This document shows positions 41,176-49,529 of a DNA stretch of 64,000 nt, piece by piece. The DNA comes from JAAZKA01 sp034926225 (lineage in GTDB: Bacteria; Bacillota; Clostridia; Oscillospirales; QAMX01): the NCBI GenBank assembly GCA_034926225.1, contig JAYFRF010000008.1, positions 62,001-126,000 on the forward strand. The letters are read 5' to 3'. A model generated the notes under the pieces. It saw nothing but the letters and a program-made list of their open reading frames with translations, was not told the DNA's origin and made no database searches. A program made the position numbers and the translations under genes. Positions within the stretch are counted from its first letter, which is position 1. Every line of letters starts with the position of its first letter.

Positions 41176-43314
41176 CTACTCCGCCGCCCACAGCCGTCGA
41201 TATTCGTTCGGAGTGACGCCTTGATACCGCATGAACGCACGTTTAAAGCTTAAATAGTTCGCGTAGCCGACGTTCCCCGCGATCTCCGTCGCGCTCACGC
41301 CGGCATTCCCCCGCAGCAGCTCCGCCGCCCGCCGCATTCGAAGCTCCATCAAATAGTCCGAAAACGGCACCCCGTACTGCCCCTTGAACAGGCGCGAAAT
41401 CATGCTGCCGTCCAACCCGAACCGCTCCGCTAAGTACTTGATCGACATATCGCAGTCCGTATACCCCTCGTCGATCGCGTCTTTGATCAACGCGGCAGAT
41501 TCATCCATGCTCCGACGCTTCTCCGCTCCGATCTCCCGGCAGATATCGCTCGCAAAGCTGTACACTGTGTTCCACAGCGTATCGCTGTCCCCCGCGCGGA
41601 ACGCATGCTGGAAACGCCTCGCCGCCGTGCTGACCTCGACGCCGTACTCTCGCCCAAGGCGCAGCAGCAATGCCATCACAGCTTCCGGACTGGTACTCTC
41701 CTGCGCGTCCTCCAGCAGGGTTCTCGCTTCCGACGGACGATTGCTCTGGATTTTTGCGATCAGCTGCAGCTGCACCGTAACCGGCAGATCAAAATACTTC
41801 CTCCCTTGCTCCCGTAAACGCCGCTTAAGCTCGGTATAACGTTCCCGAAGCTCCGACGGATCACGCGGAAACTGTATCGCGTCCGCTGACGCGACACCCG
41901 CAGCCGACGCGCAAACCTCCGGGGAAAGCATCAGTTCGTATTCATAACCGACACCTTCCTCCAGCACCTTCTTTATCTGCGTCAGCGCCCGGGCTTCCTC
42001 TCCTTCGGCAAGCCAAAAAATCATTACGCATTCACCCGCTATGATCTTATATAGCAAGTAATAGCGGGCGATTTTATCCTCTGTAAGCCCTTCGCAAATC
42101 CTCTCAAATGTCTTTTCCTCATTCTCCGGGTCGCTTTCACCGACATCTCTCCCCTTATACTCCGCAAGCGCTATCACATAGGAAAAGTCCTCATGAATCC
42201 AGGGGATAACGCAAGGCACCGACACATCGTTCCAATCAAAATCCGGATTTTGCAGCATCGCAAACAGCAGCTCCCGCCGCATGACATCGAACAACCCTTG
42301 CATGCGCTCTCCGCCCGCACGCAGCTCTCCTTCCCTCTTGGCAAGCGTTCGATTGGATCGTTCCACACCTTCAATGTACTCTCCCAAATATGCCGCCGCC
42401 GCGCCGACCGTCGAAACCGCTTTCTTCGCACCCTCATCCTCAGCCGTATACCGCTCTAAAAGTTTTTCTACCGGCCTCGCGTTCAGTCTTGTGAATACCA
42501 CAGCCGCTAAAAAGCCAAATAACAACGCGATACACAGCTCCAGCCAAAAGAATGTGCGAAGCGTCCCCATATAATCGGATTCAGGGGGAAATCGGAGCAT
42601 AACAGTGAGCTTCGGCGTACAGTAGGCGACATACTCAAGGCTTCCATCCCCCATACCGGTATCGTAAAGCGTCTGCCCATCCAATATAACTCCGCACCCG
42701 CTTACCGTATCCGGTAAAAGCTGCGTTATATACGCCGCAAACCGTGTACGGTCTATGAGAACGCATATAATCGTCTTATCCAGCCGCGAGTTCTGATCCG
42801 GCAGCGTCAGCACGGCATATGTATCCGTATCATTCACCGTGGCAGTGATATTTTGCGGGTCGGCCGCATCAATGAGGAGCTGGTTACAAAAAAAATCATA
42901 CTTCTCCATCGCAAACCAGCCGTTGCGGGTAATTATGGAATCCATCGCGGGCGTGATAATCTGAATATCCACCGCAAAGTCCATGCCGATCAGCCGCGTC
43001 GTCAGATCGAGGCTGATCTCCGCACGCGTCAAAGCATCAAATTCCGATTGATATATACCCGCCGCGTTGCGGTAATGCTTGAACCACCGCGAGGTAAACA
43101 CCGTATTGGCGGAGGATACGATAGTAGAGAACTTTTCCGATAATCGTGCGGACAAATTCGCTGCCGCCGTATGGCATTCCGCTTCATATCGATTTTTTTC
43201 TTTCCCGAGGTTAATTACATAAATACCTGACAAGATGATGTCCAGCACTAAAAACACACAGGAAAAATAAATCAGGAATGACTTCGTCGTCAGCCGAATT
43301 CCGATTCGCTTCAT
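41176..43314 (-). CDS. Membrane AraC-family regulator (YesN-like one-component sensor)
   Basis: 712 residues. Two membrane helices (about 12-32 and 260-282) enclose an extracytoplasmic sensor. A cytoplasmic helical and mixed region (about 300-610) follows, then a C-terminal AraC double HTH (about 615-712, CDMSIKYLAERFGLDGSMIS, ATEIAGNVGYANYLSFKRAF and YRRLWA). No receiver or kinase domain is present, so it should signal directly from sugar binding to DNA. The divergent ABC transporter genes and the duplicated inverted repeats in the shared intergenic region are its likely targets. Confidence 0.85.
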   Translation of the reverse strand: MKRIGIRLTTKSFLIYFSCVFLVLDIILSGIYVINLGKEKNRYEAECHTAAANLSARLSEKFSTIVSSANTVFTSRWFKHYRNAAGIYQSEFDALTRAEISLDLTTRLIGMDFAVDIQIITPAMDSIITRNGWFAMEKYDFFCNQLLIDAADPQNITATVNDTDTYAVLTLPDQNSRLDKTIICVLIDRTRFAAYITQLLPDTVSGCGVILDGQTLYDTGMGDGSLEYVAYCTPKLTVMLRFPPESDYMGTLRTFFWLELCIALLFGFLAAVVFTRLNARPVEKLLERYTAEDEGAKKAVSTVGAAAAYLGEYIEGVERSNRTLAKREGELRAGGERMQGLFDVMRRELLFAMLQNPDFDWNDVSVPCVIPWIHEDFSYVIALAEYKGRDVGESDPENEEKTFERICEGLTEDKIARYYLLYKIIAGECVMIFWLAEGEEARALTQIKKVLEEGVGYEYELMLSPEVCASAAGVASADAIQFPRDPSELRERYTELKRRLREQGRKYFDLPVTVQLQLIAKIQSNRPSEARTLLEDAQESTSPEAVMALLLRLGREYGVEVSTAARRFQHAFRAGDSDTLWNTVYSFASDICREIGAEKRRSMDESAALIKDAIDEGYTDCDMSIKYLAERFGLDGSMISRLFKGQYGVPFSDYLMELRMRRAAELLRGNAGVSATEIAGNVGYANYLSFKRAFMRYQGVTPNEYRRLWAAE

Positions 43315-43397
43315 GGCGTCACCTCGTTTCCTTGCACCTCTTCCTTTATTTTAACGCTTATGACTAATCAAGTCAAACCAATTTTATTCCTGCCTCC

Positions 43398-43489
43398 CTA
43401 TACAATTCATGATAAGCGGCTCTATCAACATGAATTGTATACCTGCCCTATACAATTCCTTTCATCATGCGCAGACATGAAATGTATAG
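43398..43489. promoter_or_regulatory. Duplicated inverted-repeat operator array
   Basis: Four half-sites of the type CTATACAATTCATG occur as two inverted pairs: 43398-43411 with 43429-43441, and 43448-43459 with 43476-43489. The last half-site abuts the -35 box of the transporter promoter, the usual place for an AraC-type activator. The intergenic gap holds nothing else that I see. Confidence 0.75.
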
Positions 43490-43518
43490 TTGATTTTTAG
43501 GGTTTATTCATGTATCAT
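43490..43518 (+). promoter_or_regulatory. Transporter promoter
   Basis: TTGATT (43490-43495), a 17-base spacer, TATCAT (43513-43518). Weak hexamers next to a bound-site candidate fit an activator-dependent promoter for the solute-binding-protein gene at 43584. Confidence 0.7.
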
Positions 43519-43583
43519 TCATATATCCTCAACATTTCATTTAAAACACCTTGAGGAAAAACTGTACAGGAGGGATCCTCACC

Positions 43584-45242
43584 ATGAAACGCAAAATCTC
43601 GGTTCTTCTGGCGGTCTGCCTGCTCCTTACTTTCCTCGTGAGCTGCGCATCCGACGGCTCTTCCACCACCACGGCAGCCACTACTACAAGCGCCGCCACC
43701 ACGGCCGCCAGTACTGCTGCGGCTACCACCACCCCCGCTACCTCCGCGGTCAACGTAGCAGCTGTCTCCCTGGAAAACACCGAAATCGTCTACAACGGCT
43801 CGTCCCCCGTCTTTAAAGATTTGACAACGATCTCCTGGTTATGCACGAACGGTTCCAGCTTGACCTTCGATTGGGAAAAGATGGACTGGTGTCAGGAAAT
43901 CTGCCGCCGCGCGAATGTCGAGCTGGATATGGAGCTTCTCGACAGCTCGGTATATGAGGACGTTGTCAAGCCGCGTCTCGCCGCCGGCGTCGATCTTCCG
44001 GACGTCGTCGGTGTTCCCGGTAAGGACCAGGATATGAGCTATATCGATTCCGGGATCTTTGCCGAGCTGACCGATTATTACGGAAAGGAAGCCTACAATC
44101 TGAATTGGCGCTTTGAAACCAACCCCACCCTCAAATCGCAGCTTACCACACCCGACGGAAGGATCTACTACGTCCCCGTCATCAATATGTCCACCGATTA
44201 CTGCCCCGCTGTGCTGATCAACTTCGATTGGATGGATCAGCTCGGCAAAACCGTTCCCACCACCACCGAAGAACTTTATGATCTGCTCGCCGCTATGAAG
44301 GGCGTCGATTTTAACGGCAACGGCGAAAAAGATGAATGGCCACTGTTTCTACGTGCCAACATGGAGGTTTACATGGGCGGCATGTGGGGGCTCGATCTCT
44401 CGCTCGGTTATCTGAAAAACGATGACGGCAGCGTCGAAACCTCCTACACCACCGATGAATATTACGACTACCTGACCTACATGAATCGTCTCTACACCGA
44501 GGGTTTGCTGCATAACGAATGGTCTACCTCTACTTACGACATCCAGAATAAGCTTTTCTCCAACAACGTCGTCGGCGCGGGCTGCCATTATACGAATAAC
44601 TGCCAGGCCTACTGCTACCTCATCAATCCCGACTGGAACGCCGATACCGACCGTCTCATCATCGGCGCCGTCGAGCCGATGACCGGCCCCTACGGCGACA
44701 AATTCTACCTTGGGCTCGACCCGCTCGCCGGTCTCTTCGCCATCACCCGCGACTGTGTAAACCCCGAGGCGGTCTTCTGTTTCCTGGATTATCTTTACTC
44801 GGAAGAAGCCAACAAGCTGCTCTACTACGGTATCGAAGGCGTTGACTATACGGTCGAAAACGGCAAGCTTGTTATTGATACGGTTCGCCGGGAAACCGAC
44901 AACTACGCCGCCGTCGCCGGCAATAACATGGGCGGCTTCCCGCGTATCCTCCTCGGCGAGCACCGCGATAACGCCTATGTCGCCGAAATCGGCGAGCGCA
45001 ACGCCGCCATCAAGCCCTATTACCGCATTCCGATCGGTTCCATGTTCGCGACGCCCGACCAGCTCGACACCATGCAGGCCTACGCGACCGACTTGTCCAC
45101 CTACTGGACGGAGATGCGAGTCGCCTTCATCACCGGTTCGAACCCTCTTTCCGGCTTCGACGATTACGTCCAGACGCTTGAATCCATGCACATCGACGAC
45201 ATGGCGGCGGTCTACGCTGACTTCGCGAAGAGACTTGGATAA
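43584..45242 (+). CDS. Sugar ABC transporter solute-binding lipoprotein (LplA-like)
   Basis: 552 residues. The signal and lipobox are clear (LLTFLVSC, lipidated Cys 21). A Thr/Ala/Ser-rich linker (about 25-55) leads to a large type-1 binding domain of the LplA family, seen for example in PVINMSTDYCPAVLINFDW and FYLGLDPLAGLFAITRDC. It catches an oligosaccharide outside the membrane and hands it to the two permeases encoded next. AGGAGGGA precedes the ATG; the longer frame from 43551 lacks a ribosome site. No ATPase gene is adjacent, so a shared MsmX-like ATPase is expected elsewhere. Confidence 0.88.
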   Translation: MKRKISVLLAVCLLLTFLVSCASDGSSTTTAATTTSAATTAASTAAATTTPATSAVNVAAVSLENTEIVYNGSSPVFKDLTTISWLCTNGSSLTFDWEKMDWCQEICRRANVELDMELLDSSVYEDVVKPRLAAGVDLPDVVGVPGKDQDMSYIDSGIFAELTDYYGKEAYNLNWRFETNPTLKSQLTTPDGRIYYVPVINMSTDYCPAVLINFDWMDQLGKTVPTTTEELYDLLAAMKGVDFNGNGEKDEWPLFLRANMEVYMGGMWGLDLSLGYLKNDDGSVETSYTTDEYYDYLTYMNRLYTEGLLHNEWSTSTYDIQNKLFSNNVVGAGCHYTNNCQAYCYLINPDWNADTDRLIIGAVEPMTGPYGDKFYLGLDPLAGLFAITRDCVNPEAVFCFLDYLYSEEANKLLYYGIEGVDYTVENGKLVIDTVRRETDNYAAVAGNNMGGFPRILLGEHRDNAYVAEIGERNAAIKPYYRIPIGSMFATPDQLDTMQAYATDLSTYWTEMRVAFITGSNPLSGFDDYVQTLESMHIDDMAAVYADFAKRLG

Positions 45243-45254
45243 CGCCTTTCGCGT

Positions 45255-45278
45255 AGGGACACGGCGCGCCGTGTCCCT
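45255..45278. promoter_or_regulatory. 24-base perfect palindrome between binding-protein and permease genes
   Basis: The right half GCGCCGTGTCCCT (with its mirror) makes an uninterrupted 12-base-arm stem just after the lipoprotein stop and 50 bases before the first permease. It lacks a T-run. It probably stabilises the upstream mRNA or reduces read-through so that more binding protein than permease is made. Confidence 0.72.
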
Positions 45279-45327
45279 TGCATTATCTAGTTACACCCGC
45301 ACCCCATGAAAAAGGAGGAAGCGCCCT

Positions 45328-46272
45328 GTGACCGTACAGCCGTCCGTTACGCATATCCTGCCGCGTAAGGCGCGCATTATCCGTGCGTTAAAGCGGGATA
45401 AATATCTGTTTTTGCTATTTTTGCCGATCCTCGTCTGGTATGTCATCTTCTGTTATGTTCCGCTCACGGGTTTGATTATCGCGTTTAAGGATTTTAAGCC
45501 GGGAATGGGTATTTATGGCGGCGACTGGGTGGGGCTTAAGTGGTTTATTCAGTTCTTTCAATCCGCTTTTGCCCCACGGCTCATCCGCAATACCATCTTA
45601 ATATCGTTGTATTCCCTGATTTTCGGCTTCCCGGTGCCGATTCTATTCGCTATATGCATTACAGAACTGAAGTCAAACGCCGTGCGCCGTACGGTGCAAA
45701 CCGTGAGCTACCTGCCGCATTTCATCTCCACCGTTGTAGTCGTCGGTATGATCAAAAACTTTCTCTCGATGAACGACGGTGTTGTGAATAACTTTATCGC
45801 GCTGCTCGGTGGGGAGCGCATCAATTTTATGATGAACGCGCGCTATTTCCGGACGATCTACGTGGCTTCCGGCGTGTGGCAGAGCTTCGGCTACTCGGCA
45901 ATTATCTACATCGCCGCGATTCTCGGTATCGACCCGTCGCTGTATGAGTCGGCGAAAATCGATGGGATTACAAAGTTCAAGGAAGCTCGCTATATCACAA
46001 TCCCCATGATCGCACCGACGATTATTATATTGTTCATCATGCAACTCGGGCGTCTGATGAATGTCGGTTTTGAGAAGGTGTTTCTGCTGTATAGCTCGGG
46101 CATCTACGAGACATCGGACGTAATCTCCACATATGTCTACCGTAAGGGTATCGAGTCGAACGCCTATAGCTTCTCCACGGCAGTGGGACTGTTCAATACC
46201 ATAATCAATTTTCTCTTCGTCTTCGGCGCAAACCAGATCTCCCGCCGTGTGACGCAGACCAGCTTATGGTAA
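45328..46272 (+). CDS. ABC sugar permease, LplB-like
   Basis: 314 residues with six predicted membrane helices. The EAA-type loop for ATPase contact is in YESAKIDGITKFKEARYITI (DG and the ARYITIPMI end), and the N-terminal WYVIFCYVPLTGLIIAFKDF is typical of LplB/YtcP permeases. It starts with GTG; AAGGAGGAAG lies about 9 bases upstream. It forms the membrane channel with the next gene product. Same operon as the lipoprotein. Confidence 0.93.
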   Translation: MTVQPSVTHILPRKARIIRALKRDKYLFLLFLPILVWYVIFCYVPLTGLIIAFKDFKPGMGIYGGDWVGLKWFIQFFQSAFAPRLIRNTILISLYSLIFGFPVPILFAICITELKSNAVRRTVQTVSYLPHFISTVVVVGMIKNFLSMNDGVVNNFIALLGGERINFMMNARYFRTIYVASGVWQSFGYSAIIYIAAILGIDPSLYESAKIDGITKFKEARYITIPMIAPTIIILFIMQLGRLMNVGFEKVFLLYSSGIYETSDVISTYVYRKGIESNAYSFSTAVGLFNTIINFLFVFGANQISRRVTQTSLW

Positions 46273-46283
46273 GGGGGGGCGTT

Positions 46284-47162
46284 ATGAAAAAGCACAGCGT
46301 TACGGCAGACCCGATCTTTTATTTTCTCGTCTGGGTCATGGCGATTCTCGCCTTCTTCATCACGCTTTACCCGATGCTTTACGTCCTCGCCGTCAGCTTT
46401 TCCGATACGGTCGCGATCAATCGCGGCGAAGTGTGGCTCTTTCCCATCGGCTTCAACGTAGACGGCTACCGTCAGGTGCTGTCGTCCGACGGTATCTGGG
46501 TCGCATACGGCAATACCGTTTTCTATACGGTCGTCGGAACTCTGTTCAACCTGATCGCTACGGTCATGGCGGCGTATCCGCTTTCCCGCCGCTCCTTCTG
46601 CGCCAGACGTTTTTTCAACTTTTTCATCGTCTTCGCCATGTATTTCTATGCCGGTCTTATCCCGACTTATCTTCTTGTCACAAAACTCGGCTTCTACAAT
46701 TCCCGCTGGGTCATGATCATCCCCGGACTGGTAACGACCTACAACGTCATGATTTGCCGGTCGGCGTTTGAGTCTCTGCCGCAGGAGGTCATGGAGTCAG
46801 CGGCCATCGACGGCGCGAACGATATACAAGTGTTGATGTCCATTTCCATACGGCTGATTAAGCCTACCGTCGCGGTATTGACTCTATATTATGCGGTAGC
46901 GCACTGGAATAACTTTTTCACACCATTGCTCTACTTGTCAAAGCCGGAGCTGCACCCATTGCAGGTGCTGCTGCGGCGGGTGCTGATCCAGGCGTCGAGC
47001 GAGCTGATGGACAGTCAGACCGCCGCCGAGGAAAAGGCGCTGACCTCACTGCAAATCCGCTATGTCACCATCATTGTGGCGACACTGCCGATCCTCGCCA
47101 TTTACCCTTTTTTACAGAAGTATTTCGTCAAAGGCGTCATGCTCGGTGCTGTCAAAGGCTGA
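46284..47162 (+). CDS. ABC sugar permease, LplC-like
   Basis: 292 residues, six predicted helices. The EAA-type loop is in PQEVMESAAIDGANDIQVLM, and the C-terminus KYFVKGVMLGAVKG is the conserved end of LplC permeases. A G-run ribosome site lies just before the ATG at 46284; an ATG at 46266 overlaps the preceding gene. It completes the three-gene import operon, ended by a hairpin. The substrate is a carbohydrate of unknown kind. Confidence 0.93.
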   Translation: MKKHSVTADPIFYFLVWVMAILAFFITLYPMLYVLAVSFSDTVAINRGEVWLFPIGFNVDGYRQVLSSDGIWVAYGNTVFYTVVGTLFNLIATVMAAYPLSRRSFCARRFFNFFIVFAMYFYAGLIPTYLLVTKLGFYNSRWVMIIPGLVTTYNVMICRSAFESLPQEVMESAAIDGANDIQVLMSISIRLIKPTVAVLTLYYAVAHWNNFFTPLLYLSKPELHPLQVLLRRVLIQASSELMDSQTAAEEKALTSLQIRYVTIIVATLPILAIYPFLQKYFVKGVMLGAVKG

Positions 47163-47165
47163 TAA

Positions 47166-47215
47166 AAATTCCCCGGAGCGAACGGTTTTGCGATACCGCC
47201 GCGCCCGGGGAATTT
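47166..47215. terminator. Terminator between permease and OadG-like genes
   Basis: AAATTCCCCGG (47166-47176) pairs with CCGGGGAATTT (47205-47215); a smaller CGGT/ACCG pair lies in the loop. It lies between convergent transcripts and likely serves both. Confidence 0.8.
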
Positions 47216-47229
47216 CTATAGAGGAAATT

Positions 47230-47355
47230 TTATTTTTGCTTAAACACACGCAACATCATGGCGATAGCCGCCCAGATTACGATAATAACACCGAAAACGC
47301 CTGCCCAACCGGCTCCTGCAATGGGAAGGACATCCAATAAGCCTTGGAAATTCAT
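47230..47355 (-). CDS. Very small OadG-like membrane subunit
   Basis: 41 residues. The single membrane helix (about 12-36, AGWAGVFGVIIVIWAAIAM) is followed by a basic end (LRVFKQK). GGAGAA lies about 7 bases before the ATG, and it begins 18 bases after the decarboxylase beta subunit stop. Short one-helix proteins of this type next to the beta subunit are treated as OadG-related subunits that hold the sodium-pump complex together. It is below the length that gene callers often accept. Confidence 0.72.
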   Translation of the reverse strand: MNFQGLLDVLPIAGAGWAGVFGVIIVIWAAIAMMLRVFKQK

Positions 47356-47373
47356 CGATTATTCTCCTTTCCG

Positions 47374-48498
47374 TTACCGTGCGATGAGACCTAAGATCAT
47401 ACCGCCCGCGATAACCGATGCGATCTGTCCGGAGACGTTCGCGCCGATCGCGTGCATCAAGAGGAAGTTCTGCGGGTCTTCGGCAAGTCCCATTTTATGG
47501 ATAACACGAGCGGACATCGGGAATGCGCTGATACCCGCAGCACCGATCATAGGGTTGACCTTCTTCTTTGTGAAAAGGTTGAGGAATTTCGCAAAGAGGA
47601 CACCGCCCACCGTATCGAAGATGAACGCGAACAGACCGAGACCGAGGATCATGATGGTCTGGACGGTAACGAAATCCTTCGCCTGCATTCTGGCAGCGAT
47701 GGTGATGCCGAGGAAGAGGGTAATCAGATTGGCAAGCACGTCCTGCGCCGTTTTCGACAGCGAGTTTAAGACGCCGCACTCACGGATCAGATTGCCGAAC
47801 ATCAGGAAACCGATCAGCGCGACCGATCTCGGCGCGACGATACCGGCGATAATCGTGACAATGACCGGGAACAGGATGCGGACGGCCTGAGAAACGTCCT
47901 TAGGCTCGTAATGCATCCGGATCATCCGCTCTTTTCTCGTTGTGATGAGACGGATGACCGGCGGCTGTACGATCGGAACAAGCGCCATGTAGGAGTACGC
48001 GGCGACGACGATCGGACCTAAGTATTGACTGCCGTAGTAGTTTGCAACAAAGATGGAGGTCGGGCCGTCCGCCGCGCCGATGATGGCGATAGACGCCGCG
48101 TCCTTCAAGTTGAAGCCGAAGAGAACCGCCATGCAGAGGGTGAAGAAGATACCGAACTGCGCGGCCGCGCCGAAGAGAAGCATCTTCGGATTTGAAAGCA
48201 GCGGACCGAAATCAATCATCGCGCCGATGCCGATGAATAAAAGCAGCGGAAACAGCTCGTTGGCGATACCGGCGTTGAACAGCACGTCGATGACGCCGAC
48301 CTCCGCCTCAAGTCCTTCATAGATCTGTGTCACCGCACCGGAAAGCGGAAGATTGACTAAAATCGCACCAAAGCCGATCGGCAAAAGAAGCGTCGGCTCC
48401 ATCTCTTTTTTAATAGCGAGATAGATAAGAATCGCGCCAATCACCCACATGACAACAGATTGCCAGGTGATATAGCTCAGATTTTCCAATGTGGACAT
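47374..48498 (-). CDS. Sodium ion-translocating decarboxylase beta subunit
   Basis: 374 residues with about nine to eleven membrane helices, OadB/MmdB/GcdB family. IGIGAMIDFGPLL and IGAADGPTSIFVANYYGSQY carry the Asp residues used for sodium transport, and FPMSARVIHKMG follows. It couples decarboxylation of carboxybiotin to export of sodium. The alpha (carboxyltransferase) and biotin-carrier genes are not here, so the carboxy-acid (oxaloacetate, methylmalonyl-CoA or glutaconyl-CoA) is unknown. GGGGAGGA precedes the ATG. Followed by the 41-residue OadG-like gene. Confidence 0.93.
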   Translation of the reverse strand: MSTLENLSYITWQSVVMWVIGAILIYLAIKKEMEPTLLLPIGFGAILVNLPLSGAVTQIYEGLEAEVGVIDVLFNAGIANELFPLLLFIGIGAMIDFGPLLSNPKMLLFGAAAQFGIFFTLCMAVLFGFNLKDAASIAIIGAADGPTSIFVANYYGSQYLGPIVVAAYSYMALVPIVQPPVIRLITTRKERMIRMHYEPKDVSQAVRILFPVIVTIIAGIVAPRSVALIGFLMFGNLIRECGVLNSLSKTAQDVLANLITLFLGITIAARMQAKDFVTVQTIMILGLGLFAFIFDTVGGVLFAKFLNLFTKKKVNPMIGAAGISAFPMSARVIHKMGLAEDPQNFLLMHAIGANVSGQIASVIAGGMILGLIAR

Positions 48499-48562
48499 GA
48501 AGTCCTCCCCTTTTCGTACTGCCCGTTATGCAACGGTGTATTTAGAATCATTTGCACGGTTA

Positions 48563-48590
48563 CGCGGGCGGGAGTAAATTCCCGTCCGCG
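48563..48590 (-). terminator. GC-rich hairpin after rubrerythrin gene
   Basis: CGCGGGCGGGA (48563-48573) pairs with TCCCGTCCGCG (48580-48590), one G-T pair. Downstream of the rubrerythrin stop on the minus strand; no T-run follows, so termination is likely but not certain. Confidence 0.55.
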
Positions 48591-48611
48591 CAAGCTTTAA
48601 ATGAGTAAAAA

Positions 48612-49154
48612 TCAATAATTCGTGGTTCTCAGCTCAAAGTACGCCTGCGGATGCTCGCAAACCGGACAGACAGCTGGCGCGGCTTTACGAATGACAATGT
48701 GTCCGCAGTTACGGCACTGCCATATCGCGTCGCCGTCACGGGAAAAGACTAAACCGCCTTCGATGTTCGCAAGCAGCTTACGGTAACGCTCCTCATGGGT
48801 CTTTTCAATCTTCGCGACACCCTCGAACTGCGCGGCGATAGCGGTAAAGCCTTCCTCTCTCGCTTCCTTGGCGAAGGTGGCGTACATCTCCGTCCACTCG
48901 TAGTTCTCGCCGTTCGCGGCGTCAAGAAGATTATCAGGCGTCGCAGGAACACCACCATCATGCAGATGCTTAAACCAAAGCTTCGCATGCTCCCGTTCGT
49001 TTCCGGCAGTCTCCAAGAAAATCGCAGAGATCTGCTCGTAGCCATCCTTCTTCGCACGGGACGCATAATAGGTATACTTATTCGTCGCCTGAGATTCCCC
49101 GGCGAATGCGGCCATTAGATTCTTCTCTGTTTTGCTTCCCTTTAAATCCGGCAT
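48612..49154 (-). CDS. Rubrerythrin
   Basis: 180 residues. The four-helix diiron domain has GESQATNKYTYYA, TAGNEREHAKLWF and KIEKTHEERY (paired Glu and His ligands). The C-terminal rubredoxin domain has the CRNCGH and CPVCEH cysteine pairs for one iron. It reduces hydrogen peroxide with electrons from NADH via rubredoxin partners, protecting anaerobes. A promoter lies upstream. The gene stands alone, ahead of the decarboxylase genes on the same strand. Confidence 0.95.
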   Translation of the reverse strand: MPDLKGSKTEKNLMAAFAGESQATNKYTYYASRAKKDGYEQISAIFLETAGNEREHAKLWFKHLHDGGVPATPDNLLDAANGENYEWTEMYATFAKEAREEGFTAIAAQFEGVAKIEKTHEERYRKLLANIEGGLVFSRDGDAIWQCRNCGHIVIRKAAPAVCPVCEHPQAYFELRTTNY

Positions 49155-49195
49155 AGCAAATTCCTCCTTATGGTAATATTAGGCCCAGCGGCTAT

Positions 49196-49224
49196 AGTAT
49201 ACCATATAACATACCTTTTTACAA
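49196..49224 (-). promoter_or_regulatory. Probable rubrerythrin promoter
   Basis: On the minus strand TTGTAA (49224-49219), 17 bases, TATACT (49201-49196), 42 bases before the ATG at 49154. Confidence 0.75.
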
Positions 49225-49313
49225 CGATTTATTCTAAATTTTTAGTAACAAAAAGCTTTTCCCTCCGGTCGACACCTTTCTTGACTTCCCACCCTGCACA
49301 TGGTACAATACCC

Positions 49314-49508
49314 TCAGCGTGATGTTATCTGATCGAGCCTGCACTCTACTACCGCCAGCCGCTGTACGGCGTTGTTATGCATATCCACCTTTTTCTCAAG
49401 ACGGTCAAGACGGTGCGCCGTCAGTTTGCTTGTCGCCAGAACGCCGGTGACGCTGCCAGCCAGCGTTCCCGCAAACGCGATTAAAGCAACAATAATTGTA
49501 TCGCTCAT
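49314..49508 (-). CDS. Small membrane protein of phage lysis-module type
   Basis: 64 residues. An N-terminal membrane helix (about 5-25, VALIAFAGTLAGSVTGVLA) is followed by a helical charged part (LDRLEKKVDMHNNAVQRLAV) likely to form a coiled coil. The pattern resembles small phage proteins found beside endolysins in Bacillota (XhlA-like or accessory holin). It is the last gene of a three-gene set after a GH25 endolysin. Exact function is unknown. Confidence 0.6.
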   Translation of the reverse strand: MSDTIIVALIAFAGTLAGSVTGVLATSKLTAHRLDRLEKKVDMHNNAVQRLAVVECRLDQITSR

Positions 49509-49529
49509 TGGTATGTCTACTCCTTCCCG

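Noticed and set aside
44349..45191. Minus-strand frame of 280 residues inside the binding-protein gene
   Set aside because: Antisense of a clear lipoprotein gene; valine- and glycine-rich shadow composition.
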